Below, piece by piece: positions 35,223-45,684 of a DNA stretch of 64,000 bases. How positions within the stretch are numbered: the first letter of the stretch is position 1; each line of letters opens with the position of its first letter. The DNA is from Geobacter sp. OR-1. Its GTDB lineage: Bacteria; Desulfobacterota; Desulfuromonadia; Geobacterales; DSM-12255. The notes under the pieces are model-generated. The model was not told the origin of the DNA. It worked only from the letters and a program-made list of their open reading frames with translations, and made no database searches. The stretch lies in the NCBI RefSeq assembly GCF_000813145.1, contig NZ_BAZF01000002.1, positions 329,175 to 393,174 of the forward strand, read 5' to 3'. Made by a program: the position numbers and the translations under genes.

Positions 35223-36296
35223 CTATCTCTCCCCGTACTGTTTCTCGTAATATTCCCGGTAGCCGCCGGAGGTGACATGCTCGACCCACTCCTGATTGGC
35301 CAGATACCAGTCAATAGTCTCGGCGATCCCCTTCTCGAAGGTGTAGGACGGTTCCCACCCCAGTTCCCGCCGCATCTTCGACGCATCGATGGCATAGCGC
35401 CGGTCATGACCCGGCCGGTCTTTCACAAAGGTAATCAATTTGCGGTTCTCGCCAGGTTGCCGCCCGAGTTTTCCGTCCAGCAGGTCGCAGACGAGGTTCA
35501 CGATATCGATGTTCTTCCACTCGTTGTTGCCGCCGATGTTGAAGACTTGTCCCGGCTTCCCCCCTTTGAGAACCGTCTCGATGGCAATCGAATGGTCCTT
35601 CACATGCAGCCAGTCGCGGACGTTCAGCCCGTCGCCGTATACCGGCAACGGCCGGCGGCCGATGATATTGCTGATCATCAGCGGAATCAGTTTCTCCGGG
35701 AAATGGTACGGCCCGTAATTGTTGGAACAGCGGGTGTTGAGCGTCGGCATCCCGAAAGTTTCGTAATAGGCCCTTACCAGAAGGTCAGCACCGGCCTTGC
35801 TGGCAGAGTAAGGAGAGTTTGCGGCCAGCGGCGTTTCTTCGGTGAAAAAGCCGGTATCTCCCAGGCTTCCGTACACCTCGTCCGTGGATACCTGCAGAAA
35901 GCGGAATGCCGGCACGACCCCTGCCTGCCAATGTCGGCGCGACTCTTCCAGCAGTACCTGGGTACCCAGGACATTGGTCCGGACAAAGATCTCCGGCCCG
36001 GTAATGGAACGATCCACATGGGATTCGGCGGCAAAATGAACCACCGCGTCGATCCTGAATTCAGCCAGCAACCTGCTCACCAGGCCGGCGTCGCCGATAT
36101 CCCCCCGCACGAAGCGATAATCCGGATTCTCTTCCACCCCCTTCAGGTTTTCCAGGTTGCCGGCATAGGTCAGGATATCCAGGTTCACCACCCGGCACCC
36201 GGGGTTGCGGGAGATAAACGAGTGGATGAAGTTGGAGCCGATGAAACCGGCCCCGCCGGTCACAAGGACCGATTGGGGCGCAAACTGCTCAGGCAT
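35223..36296 (-). CDS. rmlB: dTDP-glucose 4,6-dehydratase
   Basis: A 357-residue extended short-chain dehydrogenase. NAD site GGAGFIGSNF is near residue 15, FAAESHVDRSI near 85, STDEVYGSL near 130, and the catalytic YSASKAGAD near 161, then NNYGPYHFPEKLIPL. It converts dTDP-glucose to the 4-keto-6-deoxy sugar that RmlD later reduces. ATG 36296 is chosen because AAGGAG lies 8 nt upstream, whereas ATG 36302 is too close. No rmlA or rmlC is in the window. Confidence 0.96.
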   Translation of the reverse strand: MPEQFAPQSVLVTGGAGFIGSNFIHSFISRNPGCRVVNLDILTYAGNLENLKGVEENPDYRFVRGDIGDAGLVSRLLAEFRIDAVVHFAAESHVDRSITGPEIFVRTNVLGTQVLLEESRRHWQAGVVPAFRFLQVSTDEVYGSLGDTGFFTEETPLAANSPYSASKAGADLLVRAYYETFGMPTLNTRCSNNYGPYHFPEKLIPLMISNIIGRRPLPVYGDGLNVRDWLHVKDHSIAIETVLKGGKPGQVFNIGGNNEWKNIDIVNLVCDLLDGKLGRQPGENRKLITFVKDRPGHDRRYAIDASKMRRELGWEPSYTFEKGIAETIDWYLANQEWVEHVTSGGYREYYEKQYGER

Positions 36297-36311
36297 TGTC
36301 ATTCTCCTTGT

Positions 36312-38366
36312 TCAGAATACCTTTACTTTACCAAGCCCGCCGATTCCCGCAAGGGCAAAGTTTACGAGGATTTCACGGTTATCGGGCCGGTCCCGGTACG
36401 AAAGAGCAATACTCCAGCACTGATGGCGGTACTCCACGGCAAAATACTTTTCCAGAAAGTCCCGCCGGTCGAAGGAATAACGGCCGGTGTACTGAAATAC
36501 CAGGGGAGGCAGGAGATTAACGGTCAGGTTTCCTTCCAGGTAATCAAGGGCCCCGGCAATTCTCCGGTAACCTATCCCCGCTTCATTCCCCTTGCCGTCG
36601 TTCAAGGTTGCCGCAACGGCAGAGCCGGTAACCTCGGCACGATAGGGGGAAAAACGGCTGTCGGTTTCTATTGCCAGCATCTTTAAGGGACGGACAACCG
36701 CTTCGAGCCTGATATCGGTGAACCGGCGGTGCTCATCCGCGGGGTTGAGCAACTCCCGCCGCCCGCCGCTCAGCTGGTAGCCCTGACTGAGACGGAGATT
36801 GACCAGTTCCAGGTATTCGGCCCCGGTAGGGGTATCGAAGCGGCCGGTGACCGAGTTGGCCAGCGACCAGGAGACCAGGTTCTGGCCGATTACCCGGTCG
36901 TCGTAATCGAAAAACGGCAGGTTACCCTGGTCTTTTTCCTGGACAAAGGAGTAATCCAGAGACGGGGTGATGATATGCCTGATCCTCTTCAGCTCTTTTC
37001 CCTGCGCCTCGTACAGCCGGGAAAAGCTTGCCGCCCCACTGGCGCCTGCAACAGCCAGACCGGATTCCTTTTCCCCTTCCCCCTGCCCGGCAGACGCATG
37101 GTAGAACCGCTGCCGGTACCCGCCCCAGCCGGACAGCGCCAACCCTTCCGGCAGGTCGGCATAGTAGGCGACCGACGGCTGAACCGCAAACCGCTGGCCG
37201 ATAACCCCCTCCCGGCGGTAGAAGTTGGTCAACCGGCTGTCGATCCCGGCAAAAAGCGGCAGCGCGCCCAGCCGCCGGCTGATGCCGGTCAGGGTCAGCT
37301 CGGGAAGCCGCTGCAGGGTGCGCTGGTTCTCGGTGCTGTCAAGGTCGTTGAGAATCCTGGTCTCTCCGGCAAGATACCAGGACTGCCAGCGCTTGGTCAT
37401 TGACAGCGACGAATCCAGCGCCTGCCGGTTGTAATCGCCGCTAGCCTCGGAAAAATCGCGGAAAAACGACCGGTCGGACGCCAGATGGAGATCGACGTTG
37501 ACATCGGTGCCGGAAGCGACCCCCTCCTTGATGCGGGCCCCGATCTCGGCCCGCTCCCTGGACAGTACGGTATCGTAGATGGTATATGCGATAACGTCCC
37601 CATGGCTGCCCCCTCTCCCGAGCCACGCCGCCTGCACCCCGGTCCCGACCCCTCTTTTGATCTGGAAATCCAGATCAAAGAGCGCTTCGGCGCTGGGAGA
37701 AACAGCCCAGTAGAACGGGAAGTCGGCGTAAAACCCCTTTTTGGTGGAGCTGCCGAGCCTTGGGAAGAGAAACCCTGACTGGCGTTCCCGCTTGACCGGA
37801 AACAACAGGTAAGGGGTATAGAATACCGGGATCTCAGCAACGGAAAAGACGACGTCGCGCCCTGAAGCCAGCCCTTCGACGGTCAGATCGAGCTCTCCGG
37901 CAGTGAACTTCCAGGAGGGGGGGTCGCTATCGCAGGAGGTAAAGGAACCGTTCGCCATCCGGTACTGGTCGTCCCCGGTCTTCTCGATCAGGGCGCCCTT
38001 GACCCTCAGGTTCCCTTCGGTGGTCCTGAGCGTGCCGTTCGTGGCCGAGCCCAGCCTCGAATCGAGCCCGATCTTCAGGGTGTCCGCCGTGAGGATATCG
38101 TCGGCCCTGATCAGTATGACCCTGCCGCTGGCAAGGGCCGAACGGAGCTTGTCGCTGTACTCGACCCGGTCGGCAAACATGGTGTAATTCTGCCAGTCGA
38201 TCTTGACCTTCCCGCTGGCATTGAGGGTTTCCCCAGACTGCTCCTGGACAATGGAGTCAGCGGCAATCGTCACCTGGTCGAGGATTGATTCGGCGGCACC
38301 GGACAGCGGGAACAGGCAACAGGCCAACAATGCCGATATCGACCGTAGCAAAGAAGCGCGCACCAT
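36312..38366 (-). CDS. lptD: LptD, LPS assembly outer-membrane protein
   Basis: A 684-residue LptD/OstA protein. It has a signal peptide (about residues 1-26), a periplasmic OstA domain (about 35-140, IAADSIVQEQSGETLNASGKVKI), then a large beta barrel ending in alternating aromatic residues (VKVF). It inserts lipopolysaccharide in the outer leaflet with LptE. The start at 38366 overlaps the folC stop (TGATG) and gives a proper signal peptide; a frame to 38441 is rejected. It is somewhat shorter than E. coli LptD (784). Confidence 0.92.
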   Translation of the reverse strand: MVRASLLRSISALLACCLFPLSGAAESILDQVTIAADSIVQEQSGETLNASGKVKIDWQNYTMFADRVEYSDKLRSALASGRVILIRADDILTADTLKIGLDSRLGSATNGTLRTTEGNLRVKGALIEKTGDDQYRMANGSFTSCDSDPPSWKFTAGELDLTVEGLASGRDVVFSVAEIPVFYTPYLLFPVKRERQSGFLFPRLGSSTKKGFYADFPFYWAVSPSAEALFDLDFQIKRGVGTGVQAAWLGRGGSHGDVIAYTIYDTVLSRERAEIGARIKEGVASGTDVNVDLHLASDRSFFRDFSEASGDYNRQALDSSLSMTKRWQSWYLAGETRILNDLDSTENQRTLQRLPELTLTGISRRLGALPLFAGIDSRLTNFYRREGVIGQRFAVQPSVAYYADLPEGLALSGWGGYRQRFYHASAGQGEGEKESGLAVAGASGAASFSRLYEAQGKELKRIRHIITPSLDYSFVQEKDQGNLPFFDYDDRVIGQNLVSWSLANSVTGRFDTPTGAEYLELVNLRLSQGYQLSGGRRELLNPADEHRRFTDIRLEAVVRPLKMLAIETDSRFSPYRAEVTGSAVAATLNDGKGNEAGIGYRRIAGALDYLEGNLTVNLLPPLVFQYTGRYSFDRRDFLEKYFAVEYRHQCWSIALSYRDRPDNREILVNFALAGIGGLGKVKVF

Positions 38367-39640
38367 CACCCCCGCACCAGTTCGCACGGTTTGCCGAGCA
38401 GGAACGCCCTGGCCTCCCCCACGGTAAAAAGCGATCCGCACACGAGCACCAGATCATCCGGCCCTGCGGCGGCCAGCGCCGCCTGCACCCCTTCGGCAAC
38501 GGTGCCGGCTACAGTGCATTCCATGCCGATCCGTTGCACGGCCGCAGCAAGTTCCCCAGCCGGCATGGCGCGTTCCAGCGCCGGCGCAACACAAAAGACC
38601 TCTGCAGCATGGGGGAGCAGCGGAGCGAGTATGGCAGCGACATCCTTATCCTGCATTACCCCGATCACCATGATGATCCGTTTCCCCGGGAATTCGGCCA
38701 GCGCTTCGGCGAGCACCCGGCTGCCGCCGGGGTTATGCGCGCCGTCAAGCATCAGATCCGGCGCAGTCGCGAACAGTTCCAGCCGTCCCGGCCAGGAAGT
38801 GGTGGATAGCCCGAGCCGGCAGGCTGCGGCATCGGCAACAAAACCGGAGTCGGCTAACAGTTCGGCGGCACAGAGGGCGCATGAGGCGTTCGCGGCCTGG
38901 TGCCGGCCATGAAGGGCCGGTTTCAGGCCGGTGATGCTGCCGCGGACCCCCCAGTAATCGAGAAAGTCATCACGCCAGATTGCGGTAAATTCGCGGCCGG
39001 CAACATGGAGCGGGCTTGATCCGGCAGCGGCATACTGCTCAATAACCGCCATGGCTGCCTCGTCCTGGCCGGCACAGACAACCGGGCGGCCGGGGCGGAT
39101 AATACCGGCCTTTTCCCGGGCGATTGCCGCCAGGCTGCTGCCAAGATACTCGCAATGGTCGAGGCTGATCGGGGTTATGATCGAGACCAGGGGATCGGTG
39201 ATATTGGTCGAATCGAACCGCCCCCCCATGCCGGCCTCCATGATGGCAATGTCGATATGCTGTTCCGAGAAATATTGCAGCGCCATGGCAGTGACGATCT
39301 CGAAAAAAGTGGTCCGGGGGGGCGCGGCAGCCATAACCATGGCAGTGAGCCTGACCACATCGTCTTCAGGGATTTCCGCGCCGTTGATCCTGATCCGCTC
39401 GGTAAAACTGATGAGATGTGGTGAGGTGAAAAGCCCGACCCGGTAGCCTGCCGTCGACAGGATAGAAGAGAGAAAGGCCGCAGTAGACCCCTTGCCGTTA
39501 GTCCCGGCAACGGATACCGTCCGGATTTTCCGGTGTGGATTGCCTAACTTGGACAGCAGGCTTGATATTCGTTCCAGCCCCGGCTTGATGCCGAAACGTG
39601 CCAGTCCGTAGATCTGCTCAAGAGTTTCCTGATAAGTCAT
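38366..39640 (-). CDS. folC: Folylpolyglutamate/dihydrofolate synthase
   Basis: A 424-residue Mur-ligase-type enzyme. The P-loop is VAGTNGKGSTAAFL (near residue 43-56). TSPHLISFTERIRING (near 73), the EAGMGGRFDSTN segment (near 145) and LDGAHNPGG (near 300) are standard FolC blocks. It makes dihydrofolate and adds glutamates to folates. The start at 39640 (MTYQETLEQIYGLARFG) matches the family; the upstream extension to 39841 runs inside accD and is rejected. Confidence 0.95.
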   Translation of the reverse strand: MTYQETLEQIYGLARFGIKPGLERISSLLSKLGNPHRKIRTVSVAGTNGKGSTAAFLSSILSTAGYRVGLFTSPHLISFTERIRINGAEIPEDDVVRLTAMVMAAAPPRTTFFEIVTAMALQYFSEQHIDIAIMEAGMGGRFDSTNITDPLVSIITPISLDHCEYLGSSLAAIAREKAGIIRPGRPVVCAGQDEAAMAVIEQYAAAGSSPLHVAGREFTAIWRDDFLDYWGVRGSITGLKPALHGRHQAANASCALCAAELLADSGFVADAAACRLGLSTTSWPGRLELFATAPDLMLDGAHNPGGSRVLAEALAEFPGKRIIMVIGVMQDKDVAAILAPLLPHAAEVFCVAPALERAMPAGELAAAVQRIGMECTVAGTVAEGVQAALAAAGPDDLVLVCGSLFTVGEARAFLLGKPCELVRG

Positions 39641-39712
39641 CGCAGGCGGATTATAGGGAAATAGGGGGGGAAAGTCGAGGATTTTGGGCGTAGCGCAAGC
39701 TGTAGACAGGGA

Positions 39713-39745
39713 AAACCTCCGAGATCCCGAAGACCCCGGAGGTTT
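39713..39745 (-). terminator. Hairpin terminator after accD
   Basis: AAACCTCCG (39713-39721) pairs with CGGAGGTTT (39737-39745). On the minus strand it ends in a short T run, 8 bp after the accD stop and before folC. Confidence 0.5.
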
Positions 39746-39752
39746 AGCCGGT

Positions 39753-40565
39753 TTACGCCTTAGGCCGGTAAAGCATTGACAGTATGCTGGCAACCTTCCG
39801 GCGCATATCCTTGCGCTCCACAATGATGTCCACCATGCCATGGTCGAGCAGATACTCCGCTCGCTGGAACCCTTCCGGCAGTTTCTGCCGAATGGTCTGC
39901 TCGATTACCCTGGGCCCGGCAAAGCCGACCAGGGCCCTGGGTTCGGCAATGTTGATATCGCCGAGCATGGCGAAACTTGCCGTAACGCCGCCGGTGGTCG
40001 GATCAGTGAGGATGGACAGGAACGGCAGCCCCTTTGCCTTCAGCCTGGCCAGGGCCGCCGAGGTCTTGGCCATCTGCATGAGAGAGAGGATACTTTCCTG
40101 CATCCTTGCTCCACCTGACGCGGAGACAACGATGACCGGGGTATGGTTCTTCACGCCGCGCTCAATGGATCGGGTGATCTTCTCCCCGACCACGCTCCCC
40201 ATGCTCCCTCCCATGAACGAGAAGTCGAACACCGATATATCCACCGGTATCCCTTCGATCTTCCCTTCCCCGCAGATTACGGCATCCTTGGAACCACCCT
40301 TGGCAAGTGCGACGTCGATCCGGTCCTGATAGCTCTTGGAATCCTTGAACTCGAGAAAATCCACCGACACCATGCCGGCGTCATGCTCCCGGAAACTCCC
40401 CTCGTCCAGCAGGATATCCAGCCTTTTGCGGGCAGAGACCCGGAAATGAAAGGAGCATTTCGGGCAGACATTGAGATTGTTCTCGATCTCTTTCGAGATG
40501 ATCACCTCGCCGCAGTTTGAACATTTGGTCCAGAGACCTTCAGGAACTTTTACCGTTTTTTTCAT
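39753..40565 (-). CDS. accD: AccD, acetyl-CoA carboxylase carboxyltransferase beta (apparent N-terminal frameshift)
   Basis: A 270-residue intact frame. The zinc ribbon has cysteines at CSNC (15, 18) and CPKC (34, 37), followed by the crotonase-like core (VISASGGARMQE-type motif written VVSASGGARM, LTDPTTGGV, VIEQTI). It forms malonyl-CoA with AccA. The real start is probably ATG 40608: it has GGAG 8 nt upstream and encodes the typical MAWFRKSK N-terminus. That frame joins this one only if one A is removed from the A7 run at 40556-40562. The ATG at 40565 has no ribosome site. Confidence 0.93.
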   Translation of the reverse strand: MKKTVKVPEGLWTKCSNCGEVIISKEIENNLNVCPKCSFHFRVSARKRLDILLDEGSFREHDAGMVSVDFLEFKDSKSYQDRIDVALAKGGSKDAVICGEGKIEGIPVDISVFDFSFMGGSMGSVVGEKITRSIERGVKNHTPVIVVSASGGARMQESILSLMQMAKTSAALARLKAKGLPFLSILTDPTTGGVTASFAMLGDINIAEPRALVGFAGPRVIEQTIRQKLPEGFQRAEYLLDHGMVDIIVERKDMRRKVASILSMLYRPKA

Positions 40566-40710
40566 CAGCAGGCGCAGCCTGACCTTTCGATTTTCTGAAC
40601 CAAGCCATGATTATTTCTCCTCTATTTAAGGCATAGTCAATTTATTTAGTCTGGTTAAACGCGCTAGATAACAGAATTTGGTTGCCGAGTCAAGAAAAGC
40701 CTGCCAACCT

Positions 40711-41502
40711 TCAGCTCATCCCCTGTTTCAGCGCTGCCACGTTCTCAGCAAGCCGTTGTTCGAGAGCAACGCCATGAAACTGCTCGAACAGCTTGACCAG
40801 AGCGCTCCCTACCACAACACCGTCAGCGATTTCGGCGATCTGGGCCGCCTGATCCGGGGTCGAGACCCCGAAACCGACCACTACCGGGAGTTTCGTGCGT
40901 GTTCTTATCTCGGCAACACGATCCGCAACCGAGGTTTCCACCTGCTTCCGGGCACCGGTTACCCCGGTCACCGAGACGTAATACAGAAATCCGCTTCCGA
41001 GTGCCAGAACCTTCTTCATCCTCTGGCCGTCCGAAGTTGGGGTCAGCAGAAATATGGCGGTTATCCCGGCAGCAGCGGCAATCGATCTGAAACCGGCGGA
41101 CTCCTCGGGCGGCAGGTCAACAAGGAGCACCCCGTCAACCCCTGCCTTGGCTGCATCCGCGACAAAACGCTCCGGGCCGTATTGCAAGATCGGGTTGTAA
41201 TACCCCATCAGCACCAACGGGACCTCGGTTTTACGCCGGACATTTTCCACCAGTGCCAGAATCCCGGCCAGCGTTGTGCCGCTAGCAAGCGCCCGCTCCG
41301 ATGACAGCTGGATGGTAGGGCCGTCGGCCATCGGGTCGGAAAAAGGGACACCCAGTTCGATTATGTCGGCTCCGGAGTTTTCCAGCAACGGGATCAGCCG
41401 GGCCGTGGTTTCAAGGTCAGGGTCTCCGGCTGTGATGAATGTAACCAGTGCCTTCTGCCCCTCCTTTTTCAGTCGCTTGAACGTTTCAGAAATTCGCCCC
41501 AT
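40711..41502 (-). CDS. trpA: Tryptophan synthase alpha chain
   Basis: A 263-residue TIM-barrel enzyme that cleaves indole-3-glycerol phosphate. Conserved blocks are [12 protein letters not shown] (near 21), the catalytic Glu in [18 protein letters not shown] (near 45-62), LMGYYNPIL (near 105), the DLPPEES segment (near 130) and [10 protein letters not shown] (near 213). It is separated from trpB by about 8 kb, but lies just upstream of accD and folC, an arrangement also seen in other bacteria. Confidence 0.96.
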   Translation of the reverse strand: MGRISETFKRLKKEGQKALVTFITAGDPDLETTARLIPLLENSGADIIELGVPFSDPMADGPTIQLSSERALASGTTLAGILALVENVRRKTEVPLVLMGYYNPILQYGPERFVADAAKAGVDGVLLVDLPPEESAGFRSIAAAAGITAIFLLTPTSDGQRMKKVLALGSGFLYYVSVTGVTGARKQVETSVADRVAEIRTRTKLPVVVGFGVSTPDQAAQIAEIADGVVVGSALVKLFEQFHGVALEQRLAENVAALKQGMS

Positions 41503-41528
41503 GAATCAACCCCCAACTCTTCTTGCAT

Positions 41529-41560
41529 TAAAAAACCCCGGCCAGGAACAGTACCGGGGT
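41529..41560 (-). terminator. Intrinsic terminator after the chemoreceptor gene
   Basis: CCCCGG (41536-41541) and CCGGGG (41554-41559) form the stem and the minus strand continues with T6-7. It lies between the chemoreceptor stop and trpA. Confidence 0.75.
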
Positions 41561-41626
41561 ATTTCGACCGGTGGCGCAGTATAGCAGCATTCCACCCGGC
41601 AATCAATCATTGCCCTTAGTTGATTA

Positions 41627-43813
41627 TTAAACCACCTTGTACGCGCTCATCTCCTGCTGGAACACCTCGGACTGGTCCGCAAGCCCGGTGACCGCCTCCT
41701 CCAGCACTCTGGTCGCATCCATCGTAATCTGGGTCGACTGCTGGATATCCTTGACCGCATGGACGATCTGTTCACTGCCGCGGCGCTGCTCATCGGTCGA
41801 CTGTTTGATCTGCTGGATCATACCGGTGATATTCTCCGTAGCCTGGGCGATAAAGTTGCCGACCTTGGCCTGTTCCCTGGTGGAGCGCCTGACCTCGTTG
41901 GTCAGCCCCTTCATCTTCTCCACCGCGGACATGATCATGTCGCTCCCTTTACCCTGCTCCGAAGTGGCCTTGGCAATCTGGGTAACCATTTCCGAGACCT
42001 GCTCCATGGCATCGCGGATCATCTGGCTCCCCTTAGACTGCTCCACAGTTGCCTTGGCGATCTCTTCCATCCTTTCGGTCGACTTCTGGACCCCGATGAC
42101 GATTTTGTTGAGCGCCTCACCCGACTGCTGGGAAAGCATTTCCCCTTTGTGGATGCTCTTTTCCGCAAGCTCGATGGAATCGACGGCCCGGCGGGTCTCG
42201 TCCTGAACCCCCTTGATGACCTGGGAGATCTCCCTGGTTGAGCTGCTGGTACGTTCGGACAGCTCCTTGATCTCGTCAGCAACCACCGCAAACCCCTTGC
42301 CGTAGGAACCGGCCTGGGCTGCAATAATGGCGGCGTTGAGCGCCAGGAGGTTGGTCTGTTCCGCAACCTCGTCGATAACGAGCAGGATCTTGCCGATATC
42401 CTCTGCCTTTGAATATAGAGACTCGATCGCATCGGAAGTGATTCGCGCCGCACGCCGGATTTCGTTGATCCCCAGAATGGTCGCGTCCACTGAGCTTTTG
42501 CCCGACTCCGCATCATTACGGACTTCATTGGAGATGACCACCGTATCCAGGGCGTTCTTCTCGACCTGTTTGATGGAACTGTCCATTTCGGCTATGGAAC
42601 AAGCCGTGGTAGTGGATGCGTCCATGAGCTTTGAAACATTGCCGCCGATCTGCTTTACCGACGCAGCCATCTGCACGATCGAGGAGCTGACCTCTTCGAC
42701 CGACATCGCCAGCGTTTCCACGTTCAGGGCAACCTCTTCGATGCTTGCCGCCATTTCGAGGATCGACGAAGAGCTTTCCGAAGCCGATCCCGAGAGTTTG
42801 TCCACGTTCTCGCCCACCCTCTGGACCGAATTGCTGATCTCGATAACCGCATTCGAGGTCTCGCGAACGCCGTTTGCCTGAACCCGGGCGGCACTGCTCA
42901 CCTGCCGGGAGGCATCGGTGATCTTGTTGGAGATGTTGTGCAACTCACCGGTGGAACGATTGATATTGAGCACCATTTCACAGAGCCGTTCGACCATGGT
43001 GTTGAAATCGCTGCTCAACTTGCCCAGCTCGTCTCCGGAGTCGATCGCGACCCTGACGGAAAGATCCCCTTCCGAACTGCGATCCAGCGCATACCCCATT
43101 TTTTTGATCCGGGAAACGATATATTTCGTGATCAGAACCCCTAAAAGGATTGCGACACACACAGCCACAACAATCGCTACCAGGAACATGAACGGCGCGA
43201 TGCGCTGAATCCTGTTGATCTCGGTGTTGGCCTGGGTGATAAGCGTTCCGACCGCAACCATCAGGTCGTCCACCCTTTCCTTGGACTTGTCGGAAGCGTC
43301 TTTCAGGTCGGTCTCGACCAGTGAATGCAGTTTTTCATTGGAAAGGACATCAGCAGCAGAGGCGGCCAGGAGCTTCCCCTTCAATGCGATGACCTCTTCG
43401 GCAAGCGTTTCGAACTTCTCCCAGCTCTGCAACGCTTCCATGGTGCGCTGTTCGATCACGCCACCCTTGGGAGCCGGCTTGATTCCCAGCTTCTTGTTCC
43501 CTTTGAGGATCACCTCGCACTGACTGCGAAACAGATCCCTTTTCATCCGGTAGTCTTCGGAATACTCCTCGAACCGCACCGAGTCTTTATGGACAAATGC
43601 CGCCTGCATCAGAAAAACCCGGCACTCTTTCTGGGTAACACCCATGAGCAGCACGATCTTTTGCTGACTGGCCAGGTTCTGCAGCATGTCCTGGATCCGG
43701 TCTCCGATCCCCTTCATGCTGATGGCGCCGAAAATCCCGGTAATGCCGACAATCAGCGCCATGATCATGAACGAGCCGATCAGCCTCTTGCCGAGCTTGA
43801 CATTATTTAGCAT
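41627..43813 (-). CDS. Methyl-accepting chemotaxis protein
   Basis: A 728-residue transmembrane chemoreceptor. A first membrane helix (about residues 12-32), a periplasmic four-helix-bundle-like sensor (about 33-205), a second helix (about 207-232) and a HAMP domain (about 232-285) are followed by a long signalling coiled coil. The hairpin tip reads [20 protein letters not shown], then [19 protein letters not shown], the standard CheA/CheW contact. The ligand is unknown. No che genes are adjacent, but it lies directly next to the cytochrome genes. Confidence 0.93.
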   Translation of the reverse strand: MLNNVKLGKRLIGSFMIMALIVGITGIFGAISMKGIGDRIQDMLQNLASQQKIVLLMGVTQKECRVFLMQAAFVHKDSVRFEEYSEDYRMKRDLFRSQCEVILKGNKKLGIKPAPKGGVIEQRTMEALQSWEKFETLAEEVIALKGKLLAASAADVLSNEKLHSLVETDLKDASDKSKERVDDLMVAVGTLITQANTEINRIQRIAPFMFLVAIVVAVCVAILLGVLITKYIVSRIKKMGYALDRSSEGDLSVRVAIDSGDELGKLSSDFNTMVERLCEMVLNINRSTGELHNISNKITDASRQVSSAARVQANGVRETSNAVIEISNSVQRVGENVDKLSGSASESSSSILEMAASIEEVALNVETLAMSVEEVSSSIVQMAASVKQIGGNVSKLMDASTTTACSIAEMDSSIKQVEKNALDTVVISNEVRNDAESGKSSVDATILGINEIRRAARITSDAIESLYSKAEDIGKILLVIDEVAEQTNLLALNAAIIAAQAGSYGKGFAVVADEIKELSERTSSSTREISQVIKGVQDETRRAVDSIELAEKSIHKGEMLSQQSGEALNKIVIGVQKSTERMEEIAKATVEQSKGSQMIRDAMEQVSEMVTQIAKATSEQGKGSDMIMSAVEKMKGLTNEVRRSTREQAKVGNFIAQATENITGMIQQIKQSTDEQRRGSEQIVHAVKDIQQSTQITMDATRVLEEAVTGLADQSEVFQQEMSAYKVV

Positions 43814-43847
43814 AGACGAAATCCCCTGCTGTAATCAGACAGTTGTC

Positions 43848-44210
43848 CTATTTGGAAGCCTCTGTGAGCATCCAGTTCATCAGGTCGACACAGGCCTTTA
43901 CCTCTTGCTTGTTCATGTTGGAATCCGGCTTGCGCATCATCTTAACGCCATAGGCCCTGGTGGCGCTCCGATCGAACGGCTGCCCGGAAATCGGGGCAAC
44001 GCCGGTGGTGATCGAGACCACGGTGCGCTCCATGGTATGGCACTTGATGCATTTGACCTTCATGATTTCCCAGTTGGGCCTGAACTGGGCCGGGAAACCC
44101 GAAGGGTCAAAGGTAAGCCTGTCCCCTTTTCCCAGAGTCTTTAGGGCGGCATGACCCTGGGTTGCCATCATCGTCAACAACAAGACCCAGACAAAAAATA
44201 CTACTTTCAT
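43848..44210 (-). CDS. Periplasmic monoheme c-type cytochrome
   Basis: A 120-residue protein with a Sec signal peptide (about residues 1-21) and one heme motif CIKCH (near residue 54). A C-terminal region has conserved methionines (MMRKPDSNMN) that may give the second axial ligand. Its size suits a small periplasmic electron carrier. It lies 19 bp after the heme-porin gene on the same strand, suggesting that it passes electrons to that complex. The ribosome site is GGAGG. Confidence 0.85.
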   Translation of the reverse strand: MKVVFFVWVLLLTMMATQGHAALKTLGKGDRLTFDPSGFPAQFRPNWEIMKVKCIKCHTMERTVVSITTGVAPISGQPFDRSATRAYGVKMMRKPDSNMNKQEVKACVDLMNWMLTEASK

Positions 44211-44228
44211 AACTCCTCCCGATTATTT

Positions 44229-45617
44229 TTAGAAACTGAATGACAAGCCGACATTGGCGACCTTGTTGTCGGCTATTGTCGGAGTCACATAATCTTCATA
44301 CCGGTATTCGAGAACCAGGCGAATGTTCTGCAACGGCGAGTACGCCAGATAAGGCGCATAGACATGCCGTTCAGAGACATAGGTCTGATCGAACAGGTAC
44401 TCGTATCTCATTGCAGCTATGACATTGGTGTCAAACATATATTCCGCCTCTGTGGAAACTGCAAGAGAATTGATATAACTCCTGGCCGAGCTGAAGAAAG
44501 GATTACTGTCCCTCCCCTTCACACCGCTCGCACGGAGCCGGAACTTCTGGTACAGCATCTCCAGATCAACGCCAAGCCGGTAATAATCGTTGAAATTCTC
44601 CCCGACACCGCCGACGATGTTGGCGTTACGGCCGGAATAGCCATATGCGGCAACCATTATGGAGAGGTAATCCCAGATACTGTCGCTGTCCAGGTCGATC
44701 ATCGGTTCGTTGCCCAGGAAATCCGCACCGCCGATCTTGAATGACAGATGACCGTAACCCTCCTTATTCTTCTGACCGTTGCGATCCACAACGCCTGCAG
44801 CCATAAAGAGCCGCTTGGCAACGACGGCATTGAGTTCCAGGCCATCCTGGGGCGAATCAATGGTGAACGGAGAATTGCCGACCGTATATGCCTGAGTCGC
44901 GAAAGAGGAAACCGAAATCTTGTTGGAAGACTTCCAGAGGCTGAGCTTGGGCCGGAACCGGCCGATCTTGATGTTTAACGGGGTGTCCAGGGGATGCCGC
45001 CACGTCAGAAACAGTTCATTCAGTTCAGCCCCGTTGTTTTTAGGGACATTGGCGTTACTTGCCAGCGTATTGCCGGATGAAGGGTTGTAAACCCCTTCGC
45101 TGTACAGGGTGTATTTGGCAAAAAACCCGAACTTTTCACGGAAGTTGCCGCCGGCCTGCAGAACGAATGCGCGGGTTGAAAAGTCGAATTCGCCGTTGTT
45201 CGGCGCATCTTTGTTGTAACTGGCATTCAGAGTTGCCGTTGCCGAAAGGGGGAGTTGTTCCGGAATCGCGGCCAGCCAAAGCCCTTCATTCTTACCGCCT
45301 GGCCCACCACCTTCCTTGGACGCAGCAGATTCAGGGGTTTGCGTCTTCAGTTTTTCAAGAAGCGCCGGGTCGCCACCCCCGCCAAGGATTACCGGAGGCG
45401 CCGGTTTTTCAACCTGCATTTTGGTATGGGTGTAGACATAGCTGTTTTTCAGGAAAGCTTCGCCATATTCGTTGAGTTCAGGATATATTGTGTGGCAGGT
45501 AGTGCATTCCACCTTGTGCTGACGGCTGAACGCCGGTATTGCGTGGGCTGTTCCGGCATAAGACCAGAAAACCAGCATAGCGGTTGCGGCAAGCAACAGT
45601 TTTCTCATATTCCGCAT
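44229..45617 (-). CDS. Outer-membrane porin with N-terminal heme motif
   Basis: A 462-residue predicted beta barrel. Signal peptide residues 1-27 (ending AHA) precede a CTTCH heme motif near residue 39. A Gly/Pro-rich linker (about 75-105) leads into a long barrel with alternating strands that ends in Phe (NVGLSFSF), the outer-membrane assembly signal. It lies between a monoheme and a triheme cytochrome. A heme at the periplasmic mouth would suit an electron conduit. AGGAGGG precedes the ATG. Confidence 0.85.
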   Translation of the reverse strand: MRNMRKLLLAATAMLVFWSYAGTAHAIPAFSRQHKVECTTCHTIYPELNEYGEAFLKNSYVYTHTKMQVEKPAPPVILGGGGDPALLEKLKTQTPESAASKEGGGPGGKNEGLWLAAIPEQLPLSATATLNASYNKDAPNNGEFDFSTRAFVLQAGGNFREKFGFFAKYTLYSEGVYNPSSGNTLASNANVPKNNGAELNELFLTWRHPLDTPLNIKIGRFRPKLSLWKSSNKISVSSFATQAYTVGNSPFTIDSPQDGLELNAVVAKRLFMAAGVVDRNGQKNKEGYGHLSFKIGGADFLGNEPMIDLDSDSIWDYLSIMVAAYGYSGRNANIVGGVGENFNDYYRLGVDLEMLYQKFRLRASGVKGRDSNPFFSSARSYINSLAVSTEAEYMFDTNVIAAMRYEYLFDQTYVSERHVYAPYLAYSPLQNIRLVLEYRYEDYVTPTIADNKVANVGLSFSF

Positions 45618-45684
45618 ATAACCCTCCTGATTGGATAACCGAACTCATACGCATGTTGCCGGCAGACAATCTCTTTTACTGCCG

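Noticed and set aside
35277..36686. 469-codon open frame opposite rmlB and lptD
   Set aside because: It spans two genes with strong family motifs on the other strand and has no recognisable domain.
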